Shown here piece by piece: positions 10,226 to 22,599 of a DNA stretch of 64,000 nt. The notes beneath the pieces are model-generated. The model was not told where the DNA came from and searched no databases. It saw only the letters and a list, made by a program, of their open reading frames with translations. Origin of the DNA: Glycine soja (Eukaryota; Streptophyta; Magnoliopsida; Fabales; Fabaceae); NCBI RefSeq assembly GCF_004193775.1, contig NC_041004.1, forward strand, positions 744,001-808,000. Direction: 5' to 3'. Both the position numbers and the translations under genes were made by a program. Numbering within the stretch: position 1 is the first letter of the stretch; every line of letters begins with the position of its first letter.

Positions 10226-12603
10226 CTAGTTGCGGTTGAAAACCGAGCATTTCCTGCGGATTTCACCTTGATTTCCAACCAGGACATCAATCTCCCCCAT
10301 CTTTACAATCGCATTTGCGAAACCCTTTTGAAACTTATCCCCATTCGCAGCAAAATCCGACACAAACCCTTTGGTAGTCGCATCCAACGCAAGCTGCTGA
10401 TCAATCAGAAGCACCCCTTTCTTGGCAAGAATCTGCTCATAAAACTCATTATCGAAAACAAAAGAACTCTTCTGATCCAAAGGTGTAGCAGGATCCCCTC
10501 TGGAGCTGCACAACTTCACCAACTTAGCATTCAACGCAGGGTCCATAGTAGGGTCAGGTTTCGCCCCCGAGAGTCTACCATCAAAGAAACTACAATGTGC
10601 GACACCAACGGTGTGTGCTCCGAAAAGGGTCACCATTTCCTGTGTTGTTATGCCTTTGCTCGCGAAAAACTGTGATGTCACGGACACGGGAGTGTTGGGT
10701 CCTGGAATGTTGACGTCGTCGATGTTGGAGACTAATCCGTCGCGTCTTCCCGTCGGAACGTCGTATTGGGGTCCTCCGGATAAGGCCACGGCGTCTCGGG
10801 TGGCTAGGGTTATGATGTCTGCACAGGACACGGTTGAAGGACATGCTGCCTCTAGGGTTTTCTTCGCTTCGTCGATGAGGTCGTAGCCCCGGACGCTGCC
10901 GTTGGCTCCGGCTTCTTTCTCCGCCGTGTTGGCCTTGGTAGAGTTTATGAGTATGGATGCATCACAACCCTGTAATTACAAATTAAGAAACACTGATTTC
11001 TACTGTGTTGTTGTGAATTATTGTAACTTGAAATAGTTTGGTTATGCATGAAATAAGTGTAAGAGAAATACCCACAGTACATGCACTTGTTAACACATAC
11101 GGTGTCTGTTATCAGAAATTATTAGGTAGTGTTAGATAACAGCTGATTTATGGTTCTCACTAGGATTAGTATGTGAGACGTGATCAAGTGTTACTAATTA
11201 TATTTTGTTTTAAATTTAATTAAAAACTTAAATACATATCACATAAAGATTATTGAAATCATAAACAAATAATGATTTAAAATCACCTAATAATAATTTA
11301 TAAGGTAGTTTCTTGATAATATTTGTAATTCATTGATAGTTGTTAGTTATATTTTTAAATTAATCAATTGAAGATCACCTTATACGTACAAATCTAAAGA
11401 ATAATTATATTTATACATCTACTTTCTCTATTTTCTTTTATCACAACCCGAAAGCAGAATGTACATTCATTATGTTTCAAATTCATATGAGTGATGTTTT
11501 TTTTAATCTTACTGCTCGACAGAAATCTCATTCTTTATTTAAGAAGAAAAGTACTTATCGAAAAAGGTTTGATTAATCATGTGATTCCTACACTTGCTGT
11601 CAACTTTTCTTTTTGATTCTATATCTAAAATTTCTTCGTTTTAGTTCCTATATAAATATTTTTTAGTTAATTAAGTTTTATTCTTTTAACTTTTTCAAAT
11701 TCTAATTTTTAATCCTTCAAAATTTATTTTACAATTTTTAATTCTTTAATTATTTTTTTGTCAGCATTTTCAGTCCCTAAAAAAATTTAGCCTATTTTTA
11801 GTCTTATATTTGTTTTTATTGCTCAAAATTAGTTCAAAATATATAAAAATAAAAAACTAAAAATAGGCCAAAAAAATTCAAAGAGACTAAAAATGCTGAT
11901 GAATAATTAACGAATTACTAAAATGTTATAAAAATTTGAATGACTAAAAATTGAGATCTAAAAAATTGAGGAATTAAAAACTTAATTAATCAAATATTTT
12001 TCTTTTTGCATTTTAGTTCTCATGTCTCCATTTTGTGATAGTTTTACATGATCAAAGAACTAATGATATGAACTAAAACATAAAAAATTGCTTACACATA
12101 AGAACTAAAATGTAGAGTTTTAAAAAGTTGATGCAAATATAAAAATCAAATAATTAACTAAACCTATAGGGAAAAAAATAAAAATATGCATACCCTAGTA
12201 TTCACATATGTGAATGAATTTTTTTGTCTTGCTCAAAATATTCATAACCATATTTAAAAGGGAGAGAGAATGAAAATCATTCTCTAATAGAATCAGAACA
12301 CATAAAATTCGTTCAATTTCGTACACGTACATTTGGCCTAATAATGAAGAGTCTATTGGAAAAAGAAAAATATCTATATGTGTGTGCTAAGATTAAATTG
12401 TATCTTACTCTGACAGCACAGTCATGGAAATGCATGCGAAGCAAGGCTGCAGTAATGGATTTGTCACGATTGAATCGATTCTGCACCACTTTCTTCACAA
12501 TGGACTCAGCTTTTGGGCACGAGGATGCATAAAATCCAACCTTCAAGTCCGCGAATGCCAAGGGAAGAAGTATGAAGTAAAAGTAGAGGATTTTGATCTT
12601 CAT
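10226..12603 (-). CDS. Class III secretory peroxidase (PER44/PER57-like), copy 2
   Basis: A second secretory heme peroxidase. Exon 1 is 12409-12603 and exon 2 is 10226-10969, with a 1,439-bp phase-0 intron, giving 312 residues. Signal peptide residues 1-18 end in PLAFA. Distal Arg56 and His60 sit in [15 protein letters not shown] follows the splice, and the proximal heme ligand is His184 in FGAHTVG. The C-terminus is GEIRRKCSVFN. Exon 2 has exactly the same length as in the neighbouring copy and the intron position is identical, so the pair is a tandem duplication. The usual HDCF phenylalanine after the first distal-site cysteine is alanine (Ala63). The catalytic Arg and His are intact, so activity is still expected. 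The intron carries a long foldback element. Confidence 0.93.
11655..12003. repeat. Foldback element inside the peroxidase-2 intron
   Basis: The left arm has TTTTTTAGTTAATTAAGTTTT, CTAATTTTTAATCC, TCAGCATTTTCAGTCCC and CCTATTTTTAGTC. These are matched in reverse complement by ACTAAAAATAGGCC, GACTAAAAATGCTGA, GACTAAAAATTGAGA and AAAACTTAATTAATC. The arms are about 150 bp with a short AT-rich loop near 11835. It sits between exons 1 and 2 and does not touch splice sites. Confidence 0.7.
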
Positions 12604-12677
12604 TTTGGATATATGCTTTAACTATTTCTTAATTTTTTCAACACTGAAGTTTTGTGACTCTCAGAATGGGATTTGAC

Positions 12678-12693
12678 TATATATATATATATA
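12678..12693 (-). promoter_or_regulatory. Putative TATA box of peroxidase copy 2
   Basis: A TTTATATATATATATA run on the minus strand lies 75-90 bp upstream of the ATG at 12603. It is a dinucleotide repeat serving as the likely TATA region, so the exact core cannot be fixed. Confidence 0.4.
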
Positions 12694-13980
12694 AAGAGAG
12701 AGAACAAAAGAAAGGGTCGTAGCTTAGTGCAAATTGCCGCCTGATGACTTTGTCTTTGAAAGTGATTCAATCAAGGTAATACTGAAATTCGGATAGGTAT
12801 GATTATTTTTCTTGAAAGCGGTACAATGCAAGATGTTCACCACAAAAGTACAAATTATTTCATACATTAATTTGCTTAATTACTATGACCCTAGCTAGTA
12901 TTGTATATGCATGGAATATTCACCGAAATAAAAATTAAAAAAAAAAGTATTGTTTGGAATATGCATATAGGGGGTTGGAACCAGTTAAAAGGGTTAGTGG
13001 CAAATCATGGTTTTTTTTTTTACTAAGAAAGATTTAGTATCAGAGTAAGTTTCGAATAAGATTGCTACTCAAAACTACAGAATATATATATACTGGTGAA
13101 ACTTCGACGATGCGGTAGAAGTCTAAACTGGCCAGTTGTTCCTTCAAGTTGAAACAATGAAATTTGTATTAATTACTTTAATCTATTATTATTAATATCT
13201 TGTGCATTTCAACATCAAAATCTTCGAAGAATCCGCTTGACTAAAATTCAACGAAAACCTTCAAAGCACCTGTAACGTGTCTGTTACCTTTTGTTTTTCA
13301 TTTAATGTTTTACTCTTTTTTTTTGCATGTCAACTGTCACGACTCAAGACTCCAAGAGTCGTCTTAAATAAAGTGTTCTCTATACACAGAACTATAAAGT
13401 GAAGATAGTTTTCTTTACGCACAAATGGTCAGGAATCAAATATTGATTAATATACTTAAGACATTCAATTAGCTATCTACTAATCACATCAAGTTTTGTC
13501 ACTGGCAAAGAATGAATTAGTGACAAAAATTTAAAGACAAACATAAAGTCCATCTCCTAATTCGGTCGCTGAATGCTAGAGAGATTACATCCTAATTTTA
13601 TTTTTTTCATCTCGAATTTAATTATGTGCTATTTTTTTATTCTAATAAAAGGTTAAATTAATCGGCGAGTTTTCATTGTTTTACCAAATTTTTAATTAGG
13701 TTTTTATTTTTCTTAATTGAGTTCCTGAATTTTTTTTCAACTGGATCATCCCGTGCAATATTATTAATGTGTCATCCTTTGAATCATGTTATAATGTTTT
13801 TCATTCATTTTATATCAGATTTAGGCATCATTCCATTAATTAGTTGCTTAATTTCTCTTATTTAGGACATGTTAATACAAGAAGTTGTGTTTTGTGATTT
13901 CTAGAAAGATTGATTGAGTCCATCTAAAAAGAAAGATTGATTGAGGATGAAGTTTTTTTTTTTATAAAACGAAGTCAATG
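12694..13980. other. Upstream region of peroxidase copy 2
   Basis: No gene was recognised. It is AT-rich with the presumed promoter next to 12694. Around 13650-13880 a stretch with TTTAATTAGGTTTTTATTTTT looks like one arm of a MULE-type inverted repeat, but no partner arm was found. Confidence 0.4.
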
Positions 13981-14530
13981 CTAAGACAAGATGGTTGTTA
14001 TAATTTCAACTAAGTTGACACTACCACAACCAACTACTTTAATATCAATGTCTGATTCATTAAATAGATAAATAAAACAAGACAGAAGCCATGGTGGTAC
14101 ATCAAAAGCCTGACCAGGTGGAGCAAAACAAGGACTATCTAAACCTATAGTAAAGAAGACCTTGCATATCCTGTACAAAATATCTCGAAACAAACTTAGG
14201 AACAAAGCCCACCAACAAAAATTTTGTATACCCATCCCTGAGAGGCTAACCTATCTGCACAAGTATATGTGCAACCCTATTTTCTCGTGATTATTGATGG
14301 TTTTCTAATGTGATTTCCAGGTCACTTTGGCACTTTAATTGATTAAACGCATCCATTTTTGTTATTATGTGCTGTACGGACCCAAAAGAGGAGAAAGGTT
14401 GCAAAAAGAGTTGGATTTCTACTAGACAACTCTCAAAATTTGAATTTCTACTAAATCTTCTAATCATAGTCACTTGCTCAGTTAAGAAATTGAATGAAAC
14501 CTTTTTTTCCTGCACAACTATCAAACTGAT
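13981..14530 (-). pseudogene. RNase H-like (LINE-type, RVT_3) fragment, frameshifted
   Basis: On the minus strand, from about 14530 downwards, pieces resemble the C-terminal RNase H domain of plant LINE-derived proteins. They are a stretch with FSSFGSVQHIITKMD (about 14370), RENRVAHIL (about 14287-14260), then in another frame RLASQGWVYK (about 14252-14223), and a tail with DVPPWLLSCF (about 14095). The pattern REN/AxRVAH-x-LARLAS is typical of this domain. At least one frameshift and a stop separate the pieces. No reverse transcriptase part was seen, so this is a remnant. Family recognition is by motif only. Confidence 0.4.
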
Positions 14531-14973
14531 TCGCTTGGATTAAGTTAGAATTTAGTTGTTTTGAAACTTTAAGTATGATATTTGGACTTAAGGTCCACTG
14601 TTACTATTGTTACTATTATGTAAAGTATATTTATCCTTAAGTGTAATTCTATACATATCATAAGCATGAGGAGTTAAAAAATGAAAGATGTAGATAACAT
14701 AACACCAGTCACTCCACACTACTGCGTAAAGTATATTTATCCTTTAGTGTAGTTCTATACACATCATAGGCATGAGAAATTAAAAAATGAAAGACGAGGA
14801 TAACATGAGAGGGGGAAAACAGGTTGAGAGTTGTATGAAAGGGAGTGAGATGAGGATAGTACAGGGGAAATTAAGAAAGGGAGAAAGGGAGGTGTAAATA
14901 GTAAATGCCAATCTTGGATTCTAAACTTGTCATTAAAAAATTGAAGGCATTGCAGGCTTAATGAAATTGTAAT
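14531..14973. other. Intergenic DNA with a small direct repeat
   Basis: Two related blocks around TAAAGTATATTTATCCTT and TGTAGTTCTATACACATCATA occur near 14620-14670 and 14727-14780 (about 107 bp apart), a diverged duplication. No gene was recognised. Confidence 0.45.
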
Positions 14974-15327
14974 GGGTGTTGCTAGGTGCACCCAACATTT
15001 TTTTAAAATATCAAAACTGCCATTGCACATTTTTCGTATTTGTGATGGGTGTGTGTGAGGACGGTCTGTAAATCATACGGATCAAATTGATCCATAAGGT
15101 TGATACGGATCAACTTGATCCGTAAGCCTTTTATAGAACAATACGGATCAACTTGATCCATAGAAGTTTTATGGATCAACTTGATCCGTAAAAGTCTAAC
15201 GGATCAAGTTGATCCGTAAGGCTTTTACGAATCAACTTAAATGGCTTACGAATCAAGGGTATTTTCATCATTTCATCTTAAGTGCTGAGTGCACCAACAA
15301 TAATGCTGGATGCACCTAGCAACACTC
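14974..15327. mobile_element. MITE with palindrome array, copy 1
   Basis: The ends are inverted (GGTGTTGCTAGGTGCACC left, TGCACCTAGCAACACT right). The element is flanked by a perfect 9-bp direct repeat AATTGTAAT at 14965-14973 and 15328-15336. Inside, the palindrome ACGGATCAACTTGATCCGT and variants occur at least five times. Their GGATCA cores start at 15079, 15107, 15145, 15173 and 15201, so the spacing is 28, 38, 28 and 28 bp. A 9-bp target-site duplication fits a MULE-type non-autonomous element. There is no coding capacity. A related copy lies at 25824-26140. Confidence 0.85.
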
Positions 15328-16360
15328 AATTGTAATAGCAAAACCAGGCCCATCATGATTGATAGTGAACAAGAAATGGTTGCATAGGATTACTTATAAG
15401 TTATAACCAAGTAGGCTGGAGAATTGATATACCTTTGGTTATTTTTTCTTTAATGAGTGAAAAGAATGGCTTTTGTCATGAGGACTATTTGAGCCATTCT
15501 TTTTACACGAGTCAAAAAGGCATATATTCCACAGGTTGTTTTACCAAAAAGAAGATACCTCTCTACTCGTTTGGTAAAGGGATCTTTTCATCGTAAAAAG
15601 TAGGGCCTCAAAACAAGGCTTTTGAGACCATATACAAACTTTGGTTAAGTAAATAAGATTAATGGAACCAAGAAAGATGGGGAAAAGGTGATAAAGTAAA
15701 AGCACTTGCAAAAAAGGACCTTCAGTCTTTGCCTGGTTAGAACTGCACTTCAAAGCATTTCCAATTATGACTTGCTCCTTGCTACACAATTAAAAGATAA
15801 AGAAAACGAGGTAGGGTAGTGCCCCCCAAAAGAAAAAGGATAATGACTTCACCAACTTAAAAGAGACTTCTTACATGATCAAATGTGAGATACTATAATT
15901 TCATGACTTCCCCCCCCCCTCACATTAGATAATGCTTTCCTAGGAAATAATTTTAAAAAGTATATATTTTCATCTCTTTTTCAGTACTGCTGCTCTTTTC
16001 TTGAATTGAAAAAAAGGAATCAAAATCACACCAATGAATCATTCTTGTTCACAGATTCATCTCAAACCAATGGACATGTGCTACATAGATCCATAACATC
16101 CTATACCTTCTATATACACTACCTTAAATGAGGAGTGTTTGCAGAAAGTAATCGCTATCAATTTGTTGTTTATTGTGGCAAAGGCAAAAAATCATCATTA
16201 TCAGAGAGCATAGCTCAATATATAGATTTTAGTACACCATTGAAAATCACACAATAGATTTCACAAAGTAATGCTACCTGCAAAGTGAAACTAAAGCCAG
16301 CAATGCAATGGTGTCCCACACCAATAGTTTATTTTTACCAAAAATGGCAATAGAAAATTA
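15328..16360. other. 3' flank of the CDF gene
   Basis: No second gene was recognised. The part nearest 16361 is presumably the 3' UTR of the minus-strand CDF gene. A C9 homopolymer lies at 15910-15918. Confidence 0.4.
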
Positions 16361-18910
16361 CTATAAGCCCTCCTGAAATGCATGAGCACGAGAAATAGCT
16401 GCCGGATTGGCTTCCAAGATTTGAGAGGCACCCAACATGCGATCTTTTCCTTCTTTTGGTTCATTTTTTTTCAAAATATCACCATTTGATACAAATTGCT
16501 GCATATCAGGCTTGATAGCTAATGTAGCTCTTATAGGACTTTTTGAGGCCTCATTTGGGGCATCAATTCTAATGGTCTTTGGAACCGAAACACACTTCTC
16601 GGATTTCTCTTCATTGGTGCAAACTGTATCTCTAGTGTGCTTTCCAAGTGTTGGTGAACCATTGCCTGAGCAGCAACTGTTACTAGTGGAGGAAGACGGC
16701 GAAAGGCAAGCATTGGATCCTATTGACACTGTCCCGGTTCCAGCATTCCAAAGTTGTGTGCCACTCCAGTATGATGGTGGTACAAATTGCAAAGGAATGC
16801 TTGGTGGGCACATGCCAGGAATTGCAACCATTGGTGTGGGACACCATTGCATTGCTGCAGGACCAGTGTTATTGTATGGATTGCACATTGGTGCCGAAGA
16901 TCGGTGAACCGCTTCCATGGAATTCACATTATTCCAACCTGGATAAGGTAATACCCATGGAGGAACAGGGTAACATTGCAGCCAATTTGATGGACTATGT
17001 TCTGATAATTCACTTCCTTGAGCACCATTAGTTGTCACTGAAGATCCATATAAGGATGGTTCCCCTCTATACTCTACACAGCTGATAGAACTTGCATCAA
17101 CACATCTTCTCTGGTCTCTAAGATTAAGCATTGAATCCATCGATTCGCAAAGAGGGATATCGGGACCAAATTTCAACACGGTGCCGTTATCTGCTGAAGA
17201 CCTGAAAGGAACTGAGGATTCAAGACTTGCGATATGCTGCTGTTGGAGACCAGACGAGTCCGTGGTTTCTAGCCTGGAGGTTGGAATTCCATCAGAGGTT
17301 ACTATAATGTGTCGGTATTGAGAGGCTAGGTGCTTATTCTTCCGTCGACCAGCACCTATCGGAACATTTCTCATCGTTCCACCAGCAGTCCAATACCTTT
17401 GGCAGTTCTTGCAGAAATGCCGAGGTTGATTGACATTATAGTTATTGAAATAACAAAACTTAGTGTCCAAACTGTTGCATCGTGGACACTGAAGAATCTT
17501 GTCTGGTTTCTTCAAGACCTTATCTTGATCTGAGCTACCAGTCTCCATATCATCTTCCGCAGGCTTGGGATTCACTATCGGCTCATTTTCCTGCAATTTA
17601 TGTTGGGACTCCTGTTTACTATCCCTTGAATCAGAAGAATTTTCTTGTTGCTCAGTGTTTTCTCCACATTCACTGGGTATTCCCAGTTCTGTTTTCATTA
17701 TGCTGCTGCAAGCATCCTAAAATTTAAACCACAATCAGTGGTAAATCAAAATTAAGCAACAAACCCTAAGAATAGACAAAAGCAGAAAAACAGAATGATC
17801 ATGTTATACTCATTTTCCATCAAATATTACAAAAATACCACATAGCAAGCAATCAGTACAGTATAACTTGAATCTCTTTTGATATCTCAACTTAATAAGC
17901 ATTTATTTTGCAAGAAATGATCTTTATTCTTTTTGGAATACCATGACCCTCCCTATACATTACCTATGCCTCAAATTCCGTTTATTCCTTACAACATTGG
18001 CATAAGCTAACTATATCATATCCAAGAAAAATAAATGTATCTACTACTGACAATGGACAAAGCATTCAACTGAATTCATATATATGAATTGTTGGACAGC
18101 AAGACTTTTCAGTATTAAAAGCAATTATTGTGTATAAATGCCAAAAGAAACCAGAAAGAACACCTAGAAACTTATTGTATAAAATGCATTTGAATACTAT
18201 GAAGAGGACCAAATTCTTTGTGATTGATACACCAAGCAAAGAGATATAGAAGATATTACAAGATCCAATCTGTTTAAAATAATCAGTTACAGAAAGCTCT
18301 TGTTCTACAGATGAAACAGCCATGCTCCATCAAACCAACAACAAGGACAAGAATAATTAAAGACGCTCCAATTCAAAATGAAACAAGCTCAAAGTTATAA
18401 TACTATAATTCATGGGAATAATAATAACTTGCTTCCACTGAACACCGCCTTTGTTTATAGAAATCTAAAGTCTAAACTTGAAACACACAAATATACCAAA
18501 TTAAGCCATCCAAGTAAAAGCTAACAAAAACTTCCATTTATCAAGAGACAACACCACCCTTCAAATTCAACAAGGTTTTAAAGCTTGAAAAGAACTCCAA
18601 TAACCAGCCAGAACATAATAAAAAAAAAACTCAAGAACCCCATAAAGCTTTCCACACAAACATATAGATAAATAAATAAAAAATCCAATTTTACGTCCAA
18701 CCCATTTACACCAACAAGGAATAAGAAAACAAAAACCATGATACATGAAGAAATGAACCAAAACAATAATTGTCGGCTAACTACATATAAAAAAAAAAAA
18801 CAAAAAAAAACATGTACCTTGGGTCCAGAGTTGGCCGGAATCTGACATTCCGGCACCGGAATCTTCCTTCCAAATAGCCTGATACCCGGATCCTTCTCTG
18901 TCTGAGACAT
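16361..18910 (-). CDS. CDF: Cycling DOF factor (CDF-type zinc-finger transcription factor)
   Basis: This encodes a nuclear DOF transcription factor that binds AAAG elements. CDFs repress CONSTANS and FT in photoperiodic flowering and are degraded through FKF1-GIGANTEA. Exon 1 is 18818-18910 (31 codons) and exon 2 is 16361-17716, with a 1,101-bp phase-0 intron, giving 482 residues. The N-terminus has the CDF signature [11 protein letters not shown]. The DOF finger is CPRC...CKNC (Cys108, 111, 133, 136) followed by [20 protein letters not shown]; the AGRRKNK end is characteristic of CDFs. Near the C-terminus are the conserved PKTIRID...ATLAIK and LEANPAA(I/L)SR blocks, the latter in the region known to bind FKF1/GI. 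It looks intact. Which CDF subgroup it belongs to needs a tree. Confidence 0.93.
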
Positions 18911-21900
18911 GTTGCTGTTGTTGTTGTTGTTGATGATGATGTTGATGGTGTTGTGTTGCACACTGAAACTAAGCACCTCCAACACCCATTACATAGAACA
19001 GAAGAAGTGAAAGAGAAAATCAGATATATTAGTGTGAGAGAGAGAGAGAGAGAAAAAAAAAGTGGCTTTCTTTCTTTTTTTTCTCTTTCTGAGTTTTGTT
19101 TCCACACAAGACAACTTTTCAAGGGAAGACAGACATCACACTTGCACTAAAATCCCTCTGGAGAAAAAAAGCCCCACCCTGCAAAAAGCACAAACAACGT
19201 GAGGCATCAAAGACACTAGACTAGCAGTAGTAGTACCATCTCTTGTTTTATTTTTTTAAATAGTCAGATTTATTTTCCAGAGTGAAATGGAATGATAAAT
19301 TAATTCTTAAAAAATAAAAAATCAAAATTAAGTTTTTGAATGTAAAAAAAAATATAATAAATTAATTTTATTATTTATTTAATTATCTTAATCATCAATG
19401 TTTCATATTTTTATATACGAATTTGATTATTTATTTTTTATCAACAGTTAAAATTAATATAAATAATCAAAAAATCTCTTCTTTTTCTTTTCTCCTTTCC
19501 TTTTTTCTATGACAAATCTTTTTCTTTTAAAAAGATTAACTTTTTATTTTTTTTTGGAAAAAGTGTTTGTTGCTTTTTCTCTTTGCTTCTCATTTGTGTT
19601 CAAACATGTGACGTACACTGAATATTAAATCCTTCTCGTATCACTTTGGTTTCTTGTTTTCCTCGTTTTAACATACTTAGTTATGTTCACGATAAAAAAA
19701 ATTTAATAAAAAGTGATTATTTTATTCACTTTTCAATAAATTAAAATTTTTAATTATATTATTTATTCCTTGATATTTTTTAAATAGAAAAATGATAACT
19801 CACTAACAAACTTTATTACTTCTAATTTTTAAACAAATATCCACAATATAATGTGATTAATTTTTCAAACAATATTTTTCTTTTTTCATATATATAACAC
19901 TTGAATTTTGAGACTTTATTTTTTAAAAATAAAAAATAGATATATATATATATATATAAGAATTGAACCGACTATTATAAATTATAAATATTTACTAAAT
20001 TAATGTCTTTCAATAACAATGAAAATCGAACGTCTTCTCAGACTAATTTTTGTCTCAAATAAAAGACAAAAAAAATAGTAGAATTCATTGTCATTCATGC
20101 AGGTTTCATTAATTGATGTTCACGTTACTTTTATAATATGATGATGGGACGGTCAATGGTTATTTCTTGGATTAAAAAATGTAAGCACTTTTTAAACCTT
20201 TATAAGAAAGCTTAACAACGTACAAACTTTAAAAAAAATTAAATTTTTTATTTTCTCTTATAATTTTATGATTCTTATCTTTTAGTCTATATAATTTTAA
20301 AATAATCTTTTTAATTTATATAATTTATATTTTAAAAATATTTTTTTAATCTTTATCGTTTACATTTTAACTTTATTCCTATAATTTAAAAATAATAAAT
20401 ACTAAAAAAAATAAAAATTATAAAATTATAAAAACTAAAAAAACACATAAATGTACAAATTTGATGCATTTAGACGTGGTTATGGAGCATAACATGGGAA
20501 GTTGAAGGTTCATTAATAATATTGTAAGGAAAGGACTAAAAGGAAAAAAGGGAGAAAGGGGGTGGAGACAGGTGGCAGATGACGTCAGAAAGAGAAAAGA
20601 AAAAAAAAAGCAAAAAGTGATGGCATTGCCGACTCGACTAGGCCCAACCAAGCAATGGGGTTGGCTGAGCTTTTTACGCCGCCTTCAACGTTTATTTGTT
20701 TTTCCCTAACAATTCATCGCATTCAACTCAAATAATAACATAGCATCATGTGAAAACTTTCTGCTCATTCTTTTCCATAAATATTTAAAGTAATATGATT
20801 TTGTTCAAATTTGTGTAATTTTTTTTTAAAAATAATATGTATTTTATTTACACATTATTAATTACAACTACTTGACTTATTGTATACAATAAATGAATGA
20901 TTTTTAATTAATTAATAATATAAAAATTTACATTAACAAATACTTTTTTTGATACATTTATTTGATCATGTTTTATTTTATTTATTAGATTAGACATTAA
21001 TCTCACTTATATGATTGTTATTGGTTTGAGATAATTTTATATACTCTATGTAAATAAATTAAAATAGGTATATTGAGCTATAGTATTTTTATGAATAACT
21101 CTATGTGATTTTTTTTATATTAGGCTTAAATATAATTTTGATTTTCATATTTTTTTTAAATTTATAATTTTCATTTTTCTATTTTAAAATACAGATAATT
21201 AGTTTTAATATTTTTCAAAATTCATAATTTTAGTCCTTATTTCAAAATAAAAATATTTAGTTTTCCAGTCTGGTAAAATCCATAGCTGTTTTGTCATTCC
21301 ATCAAATTCAAAAAACTTTAATTGATAAGAAATTAATCTAATGTGACCCAAATTTAGTGATGTGGCATGATGTTATTTTTTATTCTTAGTCAACGTTAAT
21401 CTATTAATTGTCAACATTTTTAGTGGACTAAAATCATAAATTTTACAAAAAGAAAAAATTAAATGTTTCTACTTTAAAATAAAATGACTAAAATTATGGA
21501 TTTTAAAAAATAAAATGACTAAATATCTTTATTTTAAAATAAGAAAATTAAAATTACAAATTTAAAAAAATAAGGAGAGTAAAGTTGTATCATACTAGTT
21601 TATAAAAATTGGATCCAAATTTAAAAATTAGCTTTTTATCCATCAATTAGACATTTGTTTATTTATTCATTCAATTGATTTATTGGTTTGTTATATATAA
21701 AAAAATTGATTTATTGGTTTAAAAAGAATATAATTATCCATTTATTCAGTCTATTTAATTATTCCCTATCACATAAAATTTTAATTTAATTAAAAGTTTT
21801 CATACATAAGAAAATTGATGATTTTTATAATAATTATTTAAAAATTACATCTAGGATAATCGTTTACAGTAACATTATCTTAATAGTAATATGTAAAAGT

Positions 21901-22599
21901 TAAATTCTAAAATAAATAGACATAAATAGAATCCTCCCTAAGTCCTTTTTTTAGTGCAATCTTCCACAAGTCATTAAGAGCGATGGAGTTCGTTTATTTT
22001 GAAACTACCATAGAATTAATTTTAATAGAATTAACTTTGAATCTTTATCATAAATTTCTTTATCATAAATTTATTTAATATGTTTTTTTTTTCTTAATTT
22101 TTTTAGTTATATATTTAGTCCCTAAATAAATTATGAACCAATCTTAATTTTTAAACTTTTTCTACATTAACATTTTTAGTCTATGCAATCAAATATTACA
22201 GTCAAATTATGACCTAACAGTCCCATTCTTCATGTGAATTGTCATGTCATCATCAATTAATCTAACGTGACTTTCATGATAATTTTTGGTTAAATTATGT
22301 TTTTAGTCATTAATCTTTTCAATGAAAATTCACTTTTTGCTCTTAGTATGATTTTAGACATTCATCTTTTCAAGAATTTCTCTTTTAATCTCTCAACTAT
22401 TTTTTGACCAATTGTGAACTCTCAATTATATTTGTCACTGATTTTAGTTTCTCTTATTAAATATCATTGTTAAGTGATGATATAATAACCACATGAGTTA
22501 CAAGTTTAATGTAACAATTATGTAATAAAATGTTTTTGATTTGAAATATTTTTTAGCCATTCTAAGACACTACAATTTTTACATTACTATACAAGGATT
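18911..22599. other. Upstream region of CDF and AT-rich intergenic DNA
   Basis: The first few hundred bases are the CDF leader and promoter, with a GA microsatellite at 19036-19053. Beyond about 19250 the DNA is very AT-rich. The region holds the inverted-repeat element at 21123-21596. No gene was recognised; the 77-residue ORF at 20418-20651 has no recognisable features. Confidence 0.45.
21123..21596. mobile_element. Long inverted-repeat element (MULE-type MITE)
   Basis: The left arm begins GGCTTAAATATAATTTTGAT and continues with TTTTTTTAAATTTATAATTTT and CATAATTTTAGTCC. The right arm (21430-21596) contains the reverse complements (GACTAAAATTATGGATTTT, AAAATTACAAATTTAAAAAAA). Arms are about 150 bp. 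No clear target-site duplication was found. Confidence 0.6.

Noticed and set aside
15079..15220. Regular 28-bp-spaced repeats resembling a CRISPR array
   Set aside because: The units are palindromes inside a 9-bp-TSD inverted-repeat element in plant nuclear DNA; the spacers are not unique and no cas genes exist.
16437..16907. Plus-strand 156-residue ORF
   Set aside because: Antisense shadow of the CDF coding exon.
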